A DNA stretch of 47,705 nt from Kiritimatiellia bacterium (GTDB taxonomy: Bacteria; Verrucomicrobiota; Kiritimatiellia; RFP12; UBA1067), in assembly GCA_027858965.1 (NCBI GenBank), contig JAQIBS010000205.1, forward strand, positions 1-47,705, written 5' to 3'. Below are positions 39,938 to 47,705 of the stretch, piece after piece (within the stretch, counting starts at the first letter, position 1; the number at the start of each line of letters is the position of its first letter). The notes beneath the pieces were generated by a model, which was not told where the DNA came from, made no database searches, and worked only from the letters and a program-made list of their open reading frames with translations. Made by a program: the position numbers and the translations under genes.

Positions 39938-42736
39938 CTATTCTTCCTGTTTTGCCACTTCGGCTCCGAACTTAAAACTCAAATCATCCAGATAGAACAC
40001 GCTTTCTTCGTTGCTGTCAGCCATGATGCCGATCCAGCTGATATCATCAAAATTCTTGTGTCTGAAGGGAAGGGTGATGGTCTTTGCTGCCTGCTTGTTT
40101 TTTATTATCAGCTTCCAGTTGCCTGTGTTCTGCTCCTTCAATCCGAACTCGATTGTAAAGTGTGTCCACTCTTCAGGAATCAATCTGGCAACTTCTTTTC
40201 CTGCGGCATTCACTTTGCCATCCTTTGAAAACCTGATATGAGGGCCGGATTCGCTGGTCTGTCTGTCACCACGGAATTCAATTGTCATTGATCCCGCTTT
40301 TGTTTTAGGTTGCATAATCGCAAAGGTAAATTTGATGGGTGTCAGATCAAGTTTTTTGAGGCTACCCGCAACCAGGTAGGGATAAAAAGATTTTTTTAAT
40401 GATTTGCTGTCAATCGCTTTTAGACAAGCTGGTCCGTTTACTCCTGCAACCTCTCTTGTTACAAAGAAGCCGGCCTTGTCGGTGTTGCCCTGTTGTTTAA
40501 TGCCGATCACCGGTTTTCCTTCAGGCATCTTGTTGAAGTCCAGATCAAAGGCTGCGAATTTGATAAGGTCTTCCTTAGACCATGTTTTTGTCGGTGTGCG
40601 TGGTTTGTATGAAGTCGGTAGTTTGATCCAATCTTTTTTGCAGGTTAGACCAGCCTTCTTTATCTCTTTGTCAAAGGGAACAAAGCCAATTGCCTGGCAT
40701 GCATTTGCATCGGGGGCCAGAGAAAAATCAAAGTTGAGTGGATCTTTACAGCCTGACTCCGCAATCACTGAATCAAGATCGCGTCCGCGTTTCTGCCATG
40801 CGGCAAAGCTGCCTCCGCCAAAAATAAGGTTGGTTGCGCTGGAGCATGAGTGATAGAGATTGCTGTTGATTAGCGGTGGACGGTCCCCATCATCCCAATC
40901 ACGGTTGAGCATGATGTTATTGGTGCTGATGTAGATATTGCGATAGGCATCCATGTAGTTGGCCTGCCACGTCTTATTGCGGCTGCCACGCGCAATCAAG
41001 CCATCTCTTGAGAATGCGCAGAGATTATTACGGAATATATTGTCCACCCCTTTATGCAGGAAAAGTGCAAACCAGTCGGCATTGTAGATCAGATTATTTT
41101 CAAGCAGTGCGCCACGTGACTGCTGGTCAAGGTAGAGTCCGGCGTAACCGCAGATATAGGGATAGGCCACTGCATCATGAATCAGGTTGTGATGCATGTG
41201 AGTGTCCAGAGGTCCGAATTGATATACTCCGGCCGCATCAGTGTGGTACCCCAGACCAAGATGATGCAGGTGGTTGTAGGCCACCTCGGTGCCCTCACAG
41301 TATTTATATCCATCCCATGCCCAGCGGGCATCCAGACCTATGGCATCCCAGTGGATATCAAAGATTTCGTTGTGGGTGATTTTTGAGTGTGAGGCAAAGC
41401 GGTTGACGATGCCGTAGCAGCCGTGCCAGATGGTTCCCAGCTTATGGATATAGTTGTTGTTGATTACAATGTTTTCAACACGACGTTCCGGTGCACAGCC
41501 GTGTTCGTCCAGCGGATTATTACCAACCGCTTTTTTGAGTGCTCCCAGACTGGTTACACCTGTCTGAATGGCACCTGCTCCTATATCCCAGAAGTGGCAC
41601 TGCTCAACGGTTACATCCCGGCAGCCATCGGCAAGCTCCAGGGCATACTCACCCAGCTGGGAGAATACACACTGTTTGAAACTGGAGTTCTGCAGCCCTG
41701 TGGCTACCACGGCGCTGGTCAGATACATATGCCCCTGACGGTAGACACCGTTGTGCTTGTCCATATCACCATCCAGATCTCTAAAACTCAATCCTTCAAA
41801 GTGGAGATTTCTGATATAACTGTGTTTCTCCAGATCAGCATTAAACTGAAGCATGTTGGATTTCATGACTGGTGCGATGAATTCGAGTTTGTTAGGATCT
41901 TCGCCTGGCAGGGGATAGTAATAGAGCATGCCGCTGTCACGGTTTAAGTACCATTCACCGGGCTGATCAAGTGCCTCAAAGACATTGCTGAGGTAGTAGC
42001 GGAAGTGGGTCTCCCAGAAGTCGACTTTGCGGCCATGTGAGCTTTTGAAACGGATAACCTTACTTTCGGGGATAATCTCTGTGAGGCGGTGAATGGTAGG
42101 GGTCCAAGAGCAGAGCAACACCGCATCAATATCGGTCGGATTCGTCCAGGAGGGATCAACATCATTGCCACAGTATTGCAGGGCCTGGCGTGGATCACCA
42201 CCCGGTTCCTCTCCCTGAGCCCTGAAAACTTTCTCTCCCCAGTTGGGGGTGCGGGCCCGGATTCGTGATTCGCCCGATACATAGAGCGAGAAAAAATGGA
42301 ATTTGTGGCCTGCCGCCTCTGGAACAGCCATCTTCCAATACTCCTTGCCGGGTTCCTTGGTCCAGCTGCCTTCCAATACTCTGCCGCCGCTGAGCACTGC
42401 GCTTTCGCCGGGGTAGGATGCATAGGTGATGGGGACTTCTGGTGTGCCGCTGTCTTCCGGTGTGAAAATAACCGGTTTTGTGAGCTGATAGCGGCCCTCT
42501 CTTAACAGTACGTTTATCGGTAGAGGGTTTTCTGCACTTGATTTGTAATTTTGAACAGCTTTGACGGCATGAGAGAGAGAGGCAAATGGCGCGGATTTAG
42601 TTCCCGGGTTATTGTCGCTGCCCGTTGGAGAAATATAGAAACTGCGTGAGCTGGTTTTACACCCGCTCAACAAAGCGAGCATTGCCATAAGGATAATGGC
42701 AGGCAGGAATGAAATACGGTTGGGGGTAAATGTCAT
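39938..42736 (-). CDS. GH141-like parallel beta-helix lipoprotein with C-terminal lectin-like domain
   Basis: 932 residues. Lipoprotein signal with lipobox ALLSGC. The opening SFYISPTGSDNNPGTKSAPF, then REGRYQL and YPGESAVLSGG, is the usual start of right-handed beta-helix glycosidases such as GH141 (alpha-L-fucosidase or xylanase activities). Beta-helix coils with NNNYIHKLG, HNEIFDIHWD and LENNLIYN repeats run to about 660. Residues about 700-930 form a jelly-roll/LamG-like domain (SMTIEFRGDR, FYLDDLSFKFG). ATG at 42736 is supported by AGGAG seven bases upstream; an upstream in-frame ATG at 42775 lacks a site. It probably acts on a plant or algal heteropolysaccharide at the cell surface. Confidence 0.78.
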   Translation of the reverse strand: MTFTPNRISFLPAIILMAMLALLSGCKTSSRSFYISPTGSDNNPGTKSAPFASLSHAVKAVQNYKSSAENPLPINVLLREGRYQLTKPVIFTPEDSGTPEVPITYASYPGESAVLSGGRVLEGSWTKEPGKEYWKMAVPEAAGHKFHFFSLYVSGESRIRARTPNWGEKVFRAQGEEPGGDPRQALQYCGNDVDPSWTNPTDIDAVLLCSWTPTIHRLTEIIPESKVIRFKSSHGRKVDFWETHFRYYLSNVFEALDQPGEWYLNRDSGMLYYYPLPGEDPNKLEFIAPVMKSNMLQFNADLEKHSYIRNLHFEGLSFRDLDGDMDKHNGVYRQGHMYLTSAVVATGLQNSSFKQCVFSQLGEYALELADGCRDVTVEQCHFWDIGAGAIQTGVTSLGALKKAVGNNPLDEHGCAPERRVENIVINNNYIHKLGTIWHGCYGIVNRFASHSKITHNEIFDIHWDAIGLDARWAWDGYKYCEGTEVAYNHLHHLGLGYHTDAAGVYQFGPLDTHMHHNLIHDAVAYPYICGYAGLYLDQQSRGALLENNLIYNADWFALFLHKGVDNIFRNNLCAFSRDGLIARGSRNKTWQANYMDAYRNIYISTNNIMLNRDWDDGDRPPLINSNLYHSCSSATNLIFGGGSFAAWQKRGRDLDSVIAESGCKDPLNFDFSLAPDANACQAIGFVPFDKEIKKAGLTCKKDWIKLPTSYKPRTPTKTWSKEDLIKFAAFDLDFNKMPEGKPVIGIKQQGNTDKAGFFVTREVAGVNGPACLKAIDSKSLKKSFYPYLVAGSLKKLDLTPIKFTFAIMQPKTKAGSMTIEFRGDRQTSESGPHIRFSKDGKVNAAGKEVARLIPEEWTHFTIEFGLKEQNTGNWKLIIKNKQAAKTITLPFRHKNFDDISWIGIMADSNEESVFYLDDLSFKFGAEVAKQEE

Positions 42737-42901
42737 TAATCTTCTCCTTGTTCGTCCCGCCTTAAGGGAGGACACTTTTCGCTCCTTCTCTCTGAAGGAA
42801 AATCTTTGGCCGCTACTGCCGGACCCTCCGCCGTCGCTCTGCGAGCTATGGCGGACGCAGACGGGCGTATTGCATTGCTATGAGTTAAATCAATATTTGC
42901 T

Positions 42902-42936
42902 GCTACCCGCTACGAGCTACCAGCTGCAAGCTATGC
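42902..42936. repeat. degenerate heptamer array, 5 units
   Basis: Five 7-mers: GCTACCC, GCTACGA, GCTACCA, GCTGCAA, GCTATGC. The same word in the same orientation recurs at 47613-47647 (GCTACCA), and its reverse complement at 47534-47596 (CAGTAGC/TTGTAGC). Confidence 0.7.
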
Positions 42937-42957
42937 GCCAACGGCGCCTTCACTTCA

Positions 42958-42989
42958 CTTTAGAACTTTAGAACTCGCGCACTTTAGAA
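42958..42989. repeat. octamer array abutting a stop codon
   Basis: Four 8-mers: CTTTAGAA, CTTTAGAA, CTCGCGCA, CTTTAGAA. The last base, 42989, directly precedes the stop codon (CTA at 42990-42992, minus strand) of the next gene. It is the same octamer word as the six-unit array at 37623-37670. Confidence 0.75.
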
Positions 42990-44624
42990 CTAATTCTTCT
43001 GCTTCTCCATATCCATATTTTCAATGCGTTTCATCAGTATCGACATAAGTAGCTTTTGCATAAGTTGCTGTCCGTCGGCTCCTACGTTTTTAAGCGCAGA
43101 AAGTTCGTCGGCCGATATTTGAAAAGAGCCCATAATTGTTTTATCGTTCTCTTTTATCAGCCCGAACGTAGACCCATAGCCACCTTCCGGTAGAATGTTC
43201 AGCTGTTGTTGGGTGATATTAGGAATAATGGAGGCGGTGAACCGTAACAGCTTAGTGATTTCCAGTTTAGTTCCGGAAACCGGATCTTTGTCAAAAGCTT
43301 CATTTCTGACGGAAAGTTCTTTAAGCAGGGAGATGTTTTTCTGGGAGCCCTTCATGTTATTAAGAGCATCCTTAATGCAGTCTTTGACACCTATTACCGT
43401 TATTAGTTTATTATCTGTTATTTGCATCTCAAGATAAGAGTGCTGTATAAACAGAGATGCAATTGTGTAGATTGAAGATGATAAAATGTCTTCATCTTTG
43501 TTCTTAAGGTTTATTTTAAAGCAGAGGTGTTTGGGTTCTTTGTTTTTCGCGGGTTCGATTTTTTCAAGCGTTATAGGGCTGTCATCCCGTGTGACTCCTC
43601 CGAGTTTGGAGATTGCGCTTTTAACCGCAGCAGCGTCTTTGAGTGTTTCGATCTGAACAAAAACAAGACCTTTCTTGTTTTCTGACGGGGCCAGGTATTG
43701 TATCCGTTCTCCGGTGAACAGCTTTTTGTTGTTTATTTCTCTTAGAGAGGGGATGAGATAGTTTTGCAGATTTACAGCAAAGCGGCTCCAGATTTCCGGT
43801 TCTTCACATTTCGAAATAGATTCAAGGAATGCATTGGAAGGTATTGCGTTGAGGAGGGTTGCATCCGGTCTTTTTAAATTTTTGGCAAGGGTTGTGAGAG
43901 GGGTCCCCTCAAGAGGAGATGCCTCAACCGTGACATTAAGATTTTGGGAATTCAGTGTAAGTGTAAAATTACATATTTCCAGTTCCTGTAGTATGTCTAC
44001 AGGTTTGAAAAGCTGCAACAGAACCGGATTGCCTTTAACGTTGAGAACCGCAGCTACTCTTTGTGGATTGATCAGGAATTTAAGAGTTCCTTCTTGTTGG
44101 AGCGGGGGTGCGTTAAGCAGTTTTTTGTTTTTGCTGACCCACAACAGGGCACTCTTTGATCTTGATGTTATGAGGAATCGGTTCTTTTTGGCAACAGCAA
44201 CCAGTTCGAATATGTTTGTTGAGATTGGCTTGTCGTACACGTTAATGTTGGAACGCCAGTATGAATGGTTCATGTAGTTTTTATTTAGAATGTTTTCAAT
44301 CTCTTTGCCGCCATCCATTGTCGGGATAATCGCTATGTTAGCCGGGTTGATGTCGCTGAGTGGCTCATCGGGGTCTATTGTGTAAATAATTCGAATGCGT
44401 TTGGTTTTTTCGAAACCTGATAAAACCGGCAGTGCCGCTAATTGAGCGCTCTTTGTCTTTAACAGGTCGTTGAGCTCTGGAATCCGGCTGACGTTGGCAA
44501 AGACTGTTGCGCTAAGTTCGAGTTCCTTATAGTTTTCTACCTCCATAATTCCAACAAACAGGTGTTCGCTGAAGCAAATCGAACGTATGAATATAAGGCA
44601 GAGTATGGATGCAATAATTTTCAT
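42990..44624 (-). CDS. exported protein of unknown function (DUF3352-like style)
   Basis: 544 residues with a signal peptide (MKIIASILCLIFIRSICFS). Alternating alpha/beta content and phrases such as LNAIPSNAFLESISKCEEP, KNRFLITSRSKSALLWV and FVQIETLKDAAAVKSAI recall the DUF3352-like exported proteins of PVC bacteria, but I cannot assign it. No catalytic motif is seen. I use ATG at 44624, four bases after the stop of the lipoprotein gene, since the frame extending to 44678 has no signal peptide at its front and overlaps that gene. Probably co-transcribed with the lipoprotein and acting in the periplasm. Confidence 0.65.
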   Translation of the reverse strand: MKIIASILCLIFIRSICFSEHLFVGIMEVENYKELELSATVFANVSRIPELNDLLKTKSAQLAALPVLSGFEKTKRIRIIYTIDPDEPLSDINPANIAIIPTMDGGKEIENILNKNYMNHSYWRSNINVYDKPISTNIFELVAVAKKNRFLITSRSKSALLWVSKNKKLLNAPPLQQEGTLKFLINPQRVAAVLNVKGNPVLLQLFKPVDILQELEICNFTLTLNSQNLNVTVEASPLEGTPLTTLAKNLKRPDATLLNAIPSNAFLESISKCEEPEIWSRFAVNLQNYLIPSLREINNKKLFTGERIQYLAPSENKKGLVFVQIETLKDAAAVKSAISKLGGVTRDDSPITLEKIEPAKNKEPKHLCFKINLKNKDEDILSSSIYTIASLFIQHSYLEMQITDNKLITVIGVKDCIKDALNNMKGSQKNISLLKELSVRNEAFDKDPVSGTKLEITKLLRFTASIIPNITQQQLNILPEGGYGSTFGLIKENDKTIMGSFQISADELSALKNVGADGQQLMQKLLMSILMKRIENMDMEKQKN

Positions 44625-44628
44625 GAAA

Positions 44629-45138
44629 CTATTTTCTGCGTTTTGGCTTGGGATGATAGAACATGAGCACAATTGCATTCAGATGCTCGTAGAGGTCTGG
44701 ATCATAAATAGTTGAATAGATAGTATGATTCTGGATGTTTCCAAAAGCCATTATGGCTGTTTCTTCAGGAGAGTCTTTAGATTTCTTCTGTTCAAGAAAG
44801 AGGCCGTTATTAATCAGTTCCTGATATATACGATGAACTTCTTCTTTTGAAATGGTCAGCTTGTAATCGCGGATATCTTCCCATTTTTCATTCCGGTTGT
44901 CATGCGCAAATTCATCTCCGACCAGAGGACTGGTGCCTTCACGGATCTTGATAACACCGCCGCCGTCAATACGAACACGCACCAGCTTTTTGCTGGAGAT
45001 TTTTTTTGAATAGATCTCAAGCCAGTTCAGTGCTGATTCATCTACGTTGAAATAGGGTTCGTTGTAGAAGGGGTCGAAACAACCGGCAGTCATAATAAAT
45101 GCGGTAGCTAGAATGATAGAACAGATATATTTTTTCAT
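44629..45138 (-). CDS. small lipoprotein of unknown function
   Basis: 169 residues with a lipoprotein signal (lipobox TAGC, lipidated Cys at about 20). The remainder is a charged alpha/beta domain: ISSKKLVRVRIDGGGVIKIREG and KLTISKEEVHRIYQELINNGLFLEQ. No family recognised. AAGGAC nine bases upstream supports the start. It ends four bases before the exported 544-residue protein, so the two are an operon. It may be a partner of that protein. Confidence 0.65.
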   Translation of the reverse strand: MKKYICSIILATAFIMTAGCFDPFYNEPYFNVDESALNWLEIYSKKISSKKLVRVRIDGGGVIKIREGTSPLVGDEFAHDNRNEKWEDIRDYKLTISKEEVHRIYQELINNGLFLEQKKSKDSPEETAIMAFGNIQNHTIYSTIYDPDLYEHLNAIVLMFYHPKPKRRK

Positions 45139-45165
45139 TGCGTATGCGTCCTTTTTCGTAAGTTG

Positions 45166-46317
45166 CTACGATAAGGTGATGGCGGCACTTTTGAAGAGCT
45201 TTTCCAGTTGATGGATGTTTTCAGCACCATCAAAAATTGACTCTGCAGTTTTTCGCCCCTCCTTAATGAGTTTGTTTCTCAATGGTTTTGACTTTATAAC
45301 TCTTTCAATTGCGTCGGCAAGGGCTAAATGATCATCAGGTTCAATTAAGATACCGTTTTGTTCACTCTGGATTACCTCAGGTGCTGCACCTGCGGTTGTT
45401 GTAATTACGGGTGCGCCGAGAGCAAGTGCTTCTACTAAAATATTGGCTATCCCATCCCGGTCCCCGTTTTTTGTGCGTCTCGAGGGCAAAACAGTGAGAA
45501 TCGAGTTCTTTATGTGACTGCGGGTTTCTTCCTGTGACTGCCAGCCTTTAAAGAATACGCGGTCGTTTAAGTTCAGCTTTACGCTCATTCTTTTAAGTTT
45601 AGTAAAGTCAGGGCCTGTTCCTGCAATAATACAGGGAATTTCGATGCCGCGGTCCTTCAGAAGTGAGTATGCCTGTAGTAAAGTATCAATGCCCTTTTTC
45701 TCTGTAAGGCGGCAGGCTGTGAATATAAATTCATCCAACTGAATTGTATTGATGTGGAAGTCGTTCAATGGTAATCCATGATGAATGAGATGAATGCGTT
45801 CAAGCGGAACTCCTACAGCGGCTGTTGCATCTGCAACCGACTGGGAACAGGCCGATATTCCTGATGCTGTGCGTAGCCTGCGTCTGGTTATACTTGCAGG
45901 TGTGCAGTAAATGTCGTAGGCATGTACGGAACAAGTCCAGTTGATACCGAGTGTCTTTGCTGCAATGGCAGCCAGATCAGCTGTGATACCCGAAAACTGG
46001 GAGTGGATGAGCCGGGTGTCAGTGTCTACCATCTTTTTGATCAGGTAGGCTGTCTGGGGAAGCCTTTTGATTATGCGTAGTGCAACAATAGGGCAGCGGA
46101 ATATCTCTTCCAATATACGGGCCAGAGCCGCTTTAGCAAACTGCATCCGAAAACCTTCAGGGCAGCTGAAAAGAGCGTAATGCAGAGGGTTTTGCCCCCC
46201 CTTGAGAAGCCTGGTGTAAATTGGCCAGTCGCGTCTTCGCAACTGGTCCAATTCTCTCCGTATAAAGGTTTCGCTGGGGGCCATCTGATCGATTAGATAG
46301 GTAACGGCAAACTGCAT
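45166..46317 (-). CDS. GT4-family glycosyltransferase
   Basis: 383 residues, GT-B fold. N-terminal domain begins VTYLIDQMAPSETFIRREL, the classic SETFI start of GT4 enzymes of exopolysaccharide synthesis. The C-terminal donor site has FTACRLTEKKGIDTLLQA, RVFFKGWQSQEE, and the EX7E-type segment NILVEALALGAPVITTTAGAAPEVI. Cytoplasmic. Acceptor and donor cannot be read. It starts four bases after the aminopeptidase gene, probably in one transcript with it. Confidence 0.88.
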   Translation of the reverse strand: MQFAVTYLIDQMAPSETFIRRELDQLRRRDWPIYTRLLKGGQNPLHYALFSCPEGFRMQFAKAALARILEEIFRCPIVALRIIKRLPQTAYLIKKMVDTDTRLIHSQFSGITADLAAIAAKTLGINWTCSVHAYDIYCTPASITRRRLRTASGISACSQSVADATAAVGVPLERIHLIHHGLPLNDFHINTIQLDEFIFTACRLTEKKGIDTLLQAYSLLKDRGIEIPCIIAGTGPDFTKLKRMSVKLNLNDRVFFKGWQSQEETRSHIKNSILTVLPSRRTKNGDRDGIANILVEALALGAPVITTTAGAAPEVIQSEQNGILIEPDDHLALADAIERVIKSKPLRNKLIKEGRKTAESIFDGAENIHQLEKLFKSAAITLS

Positions 46318-46321
46318 AGTC

Positions 46322-47401
46322 TTAATCCAGTCCGTCAGGAATCAGGTTGATGTCGGCAGGCATGTTTTCAATGGCAGCGCAAAGTGTGTCAATGACCTGT
46401 GAGGCATCATCAAGTGATATAACCTCTACCGGACTGTGCATATATCGCAACGGAATGCTTAACTGACATACAGCGGATCCTGAACGTGAAAGACGCATCG
46501 CCCATGCACAGGTGCCGTTACCGCGACTGCGTACCTGTGTTTGCAGGTTGATCTCGGCCTTCTCGGCATTACTGATCACATGTGAATTTAACTTTTTGTG
46601 GTAGGTTGGTCCGACGGCAATCGCAGGTCCGTCGCCCAGTTTGATATCGCCGATAATTTTTTTATCTTCTTTCTGTGCGTCAGAGGCAAATGTGACATCT
46701 ACGCAGAGTCCAATGTGCGGGTTGATGTCATAGGCGGTTGTCGTGCCTCCTACAAGACCAACCTCCTCCTGGACGCTGGCAACCATATGCAGCGCCACGT
46801 TTATCTTCTTGTCTGAAAGACGGCGCATTGTTTCGGTTACAATGAAAGCACCAATGCGGTTGTCAAAACCCCGGCAGGCTATGCGGTTATTGCCGAGCTC
46901 ATGCCAGCCGGCATCAATGACAGCGGGGCTGCCCAGGTCAATCATTGTAAGTGCATCCTCTTTGTTTTTTGCGCCGATATCAACTTTGATGTCGCGAATA
47001 TCCTGCGGAGCCAGCTTTTTACGCTGCTCTGCATTCATCAGATGTGGGGGACGTACTCCAAAAACTCCGTAAACCGGTCCTTTTTTGCCCTGGATGATAA
47101 TGCGTTCAGAGGCAATTGTGGGTGTTGTTACCCCTCCGAGTGGGCACATGTAAAGAAAGCCGTCATCATCAATATACTGAACCATAAAGCCGATTTCATC
47201 ACAATGACCCTCAATCATGATTCTTAAAGGGGCCTCTTTGTTGAGGGATGCTCTCAGGTTTCCATGGACATCAAAGGCAACATCCTTAATTCCAGCATCT
47301 TTCAGGTAATTTCCCAGCAGGATCATTCCATCCTCCTCAAAACCTGTTGGTGTGGGCAGTGCGACTAGACTTTTTAATAATTTAAGTGATTTCTTATCCA
47401 T
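46322..47401 (-). CDS. M42 family glutamyl aminopeptidase
   Basis: 359 residues. Dinuclear metal ligands are all visible: His66 and Asp68 in IEGHCDEIGF, Asp180 in RGFDNRIGA, Glu212/Glu213 in QEEVGLVGG, Asp235 in CVDVTFAS and His322 in RYMHSPVEV. The family forms tetrahedral dodecamers that trim peptides in the cytoplasm. I use ATG at 47401 with AGAGGA five bases upstream; the longer frame to 47476 is rejected since it runs through the flank and lacks a site. Not functionally linked to the sugar genes. Confidence 0.9.
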   Translation of the reverse strand: MDKKSLKLLKSLVALPTPTGFEEDGMILLGNYLKDAGIKDVAFDVHGNLRASLNKEAPLRIMIEGHCDEIGFMVQYIDDDGFLYMCPLGGVTTPTIASERIIIQGKKGPVYGVFGVRPPHLMNAEQRKKLAPQDIRDIKVDIGAKNKEDALTMIDLGSPAVIDAGWHELGNNRIACRGFDNRIGAFIVTETMRRLSDKKINVALHMVASVQEEVGLVGGTTTAYDINPHIGLCVDVTFASDAQKEDKKIIGDIKLGDGPAIAVGPTYHKKLNSHVISNAEKAEINLQTQVRSRGNGTCAWAMRLSRSGSAVCQLSIPLRYMHSPVEVISLDDASQVIDTLCAAIENMPADINLIPDGLD

Positions 47402-47510
47402 AAATATCCTCTCTTTAAACAGGGGTTCAATATATCTCTTTTTTATTGCTGAACAGTCTACTTCTCTTGCCCCCAAACATCAAGCGTGAAAGGTGTTAAG
47501 AAGTTCTAAA
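47402..47510. other. upstream region of the aminopeptidase gene
   Basis: About 110 bases with the ribosome site at the left. AAGTTCTAAAG at about 47500-47510 is a single inverted copy of the CTTTAGAA octamer. No clear promoter hexamers seen. Confidence 0.4.
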
Positions 47511-47647
47511 GCGGGCTCTGCCCGCAACCCAGCTTGTAGCCAGTAGTCAGTAGCCAGTAGCCAGTAGCCAGTAGCCAGTAGCTTGTAGCTTGTAGCTTGC
47601 TCTGCTGTATTTGCTACCAGCTACAGACTACCAGCTACCAGCTCAAG
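47511..47647. repeat. GCGGG hairpin, 9-unit heptamer array and inverted 5-unit partner
   Basis: Hairpin GCGGG (47511-47515) with CCCGC (47521-47525), then AACC as at 15900. Nine 7-mers follow at 47534-47596: TTGTAGC, CAGTAGT, five CAGTAGC, two TTGTAGC. Five complementary 7-mers lie at 47613-47647: GCTACCA, GCTACAG, ACTACCA, GCTACCA, GCTCAAG. The two arms can fold on each other in many registers. The rest of the window (to 47705) holds no gene. Confidence 0.85.
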
Positions 47648-47705
47648 TTGCTGCTTCAACTTCTTGTTTTTTGTTGCAGCTTCTGAGCGATAAGCTACTA
47701 ACGAA

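Larger units (their letters stand above)
42737..42989. other. gap with hairpin, heptamer and octamer arrays
   Basis: 253 bases. A stem TCCGCC (42827-42832) with GGCGGA (42850-42855) encloses an inner GCTC/GAGC stem. The promoter of the beta-helix gene should be here, but no clear -10/-35 is seen. Two arrays follow, listed separately. Confidence 0.5.

Noticed and set aside
1-47705. tRNA, rRNA or known riboswitches
   Set aside because: I looked for tRNA T-loop (GGTTCGAATCC-like) and rRNA signatures and conserved riboswitch cores and saw none; a covariance search would be decisive.

Overview
The window (47.7 kb, about half G+C by eye, no rRNA, tRNA, transposase or CRISPR seen) is a carbohydrate-catabolism region of a bacterium that is most likely a member of the PVC group (Kiritimatiellota / Verrucomicrobiota / Lentisphaerota). 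This is an inference from gene style: large LamG/DUF2341 surface proteins, Tat-exported Gfo/Idh/MocA oxidoreductases paired with xylose-isomerase-like TIM barrels, XylR-type regulators (LacI-like sensor fused to an AraC helix-turn-helix), GH115 and parallel beta-helix glycosidases, and a UxuB of the short-chain-dehydrogenase type.

Layout. 1-8.2 kb (minus strand): a secreted glycosidase-like TIM-barrel protein, a GH18-like lipoprotein, an 83-bp tandem repeat, and a 1504-residue LamG/autotransporter-repeat/DUF2341 surface protein. 8.3-10.6 kb (plus): a Tat-exported TIM-barrel plus Gfo/Idh/MocA pair. 10.65-11.85 kb (minus): XylR-like regulator 1. 12.1-25.1 kb (plus): a long catabolic array with a second Tat-exported TIM-barrel/oxidoreductase pair, MFS transporter, PfkB kinase, IolB, FGGY kinase, GlcD-like and GlcF-like oxidase subunits, an L-fucose-isomerase-like protein, a class II aldolase and a ThuA-like protein. 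25.2-29.0 kb (minus): a YhhN/DUF998-like membrane protein, a YceH-family protein and XylR-like regulator 2. 29.5-38.7 kb (plus): a glucuronoxylan/uronate module (clan GH-A glycosidase, GH115 alpha-glucuronidase, sodium symporter, UxaC, UxuB, UxuA). 38.9-47.4 kb: DgkA, QueH, a GH141-like beta-helix lipoprotein, two exported unknowns, a GT4 glycosyltransferase and an M42 aminopeptidase.

How it works together. The right-hand module can be read nearly to completion: exported glycosidases release glucuronate, the symporter imports it, and UxaC, UxuB and UxuA take it to 2-keto-3-deoxygluconate; the KDG kinase and aldolase are not in the window. The left-hand array is less standard. It combines exported oxidoreductase/TIM-barrel pairs (the type used for oxidation and lysis of keto-glycosides) with a cytoplasmic isomerase-kinase-aldolase set that mixes inositol-type (IolB), sulfofructose-kinase-like (PfkB) and fucose-type enzymes, but without IolD or IolA. 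Both exported pairs share a near-identical 36-bp operator placed identically relative to an extended -10 element, and regulator 1 lies between them, so they look like one regulon.

The most unusual feature lies in the gaps. Nearly every intergenic region holds a degenerate tandem array of a 6-9 bp word (most often 7 bp). The word differs from locus to locus, and many arrays begin within a few bases of the stop codon of the upstream gene. Several arrays have an inverted partner or sit beside a small hairpin. I find no standard feature name for these.
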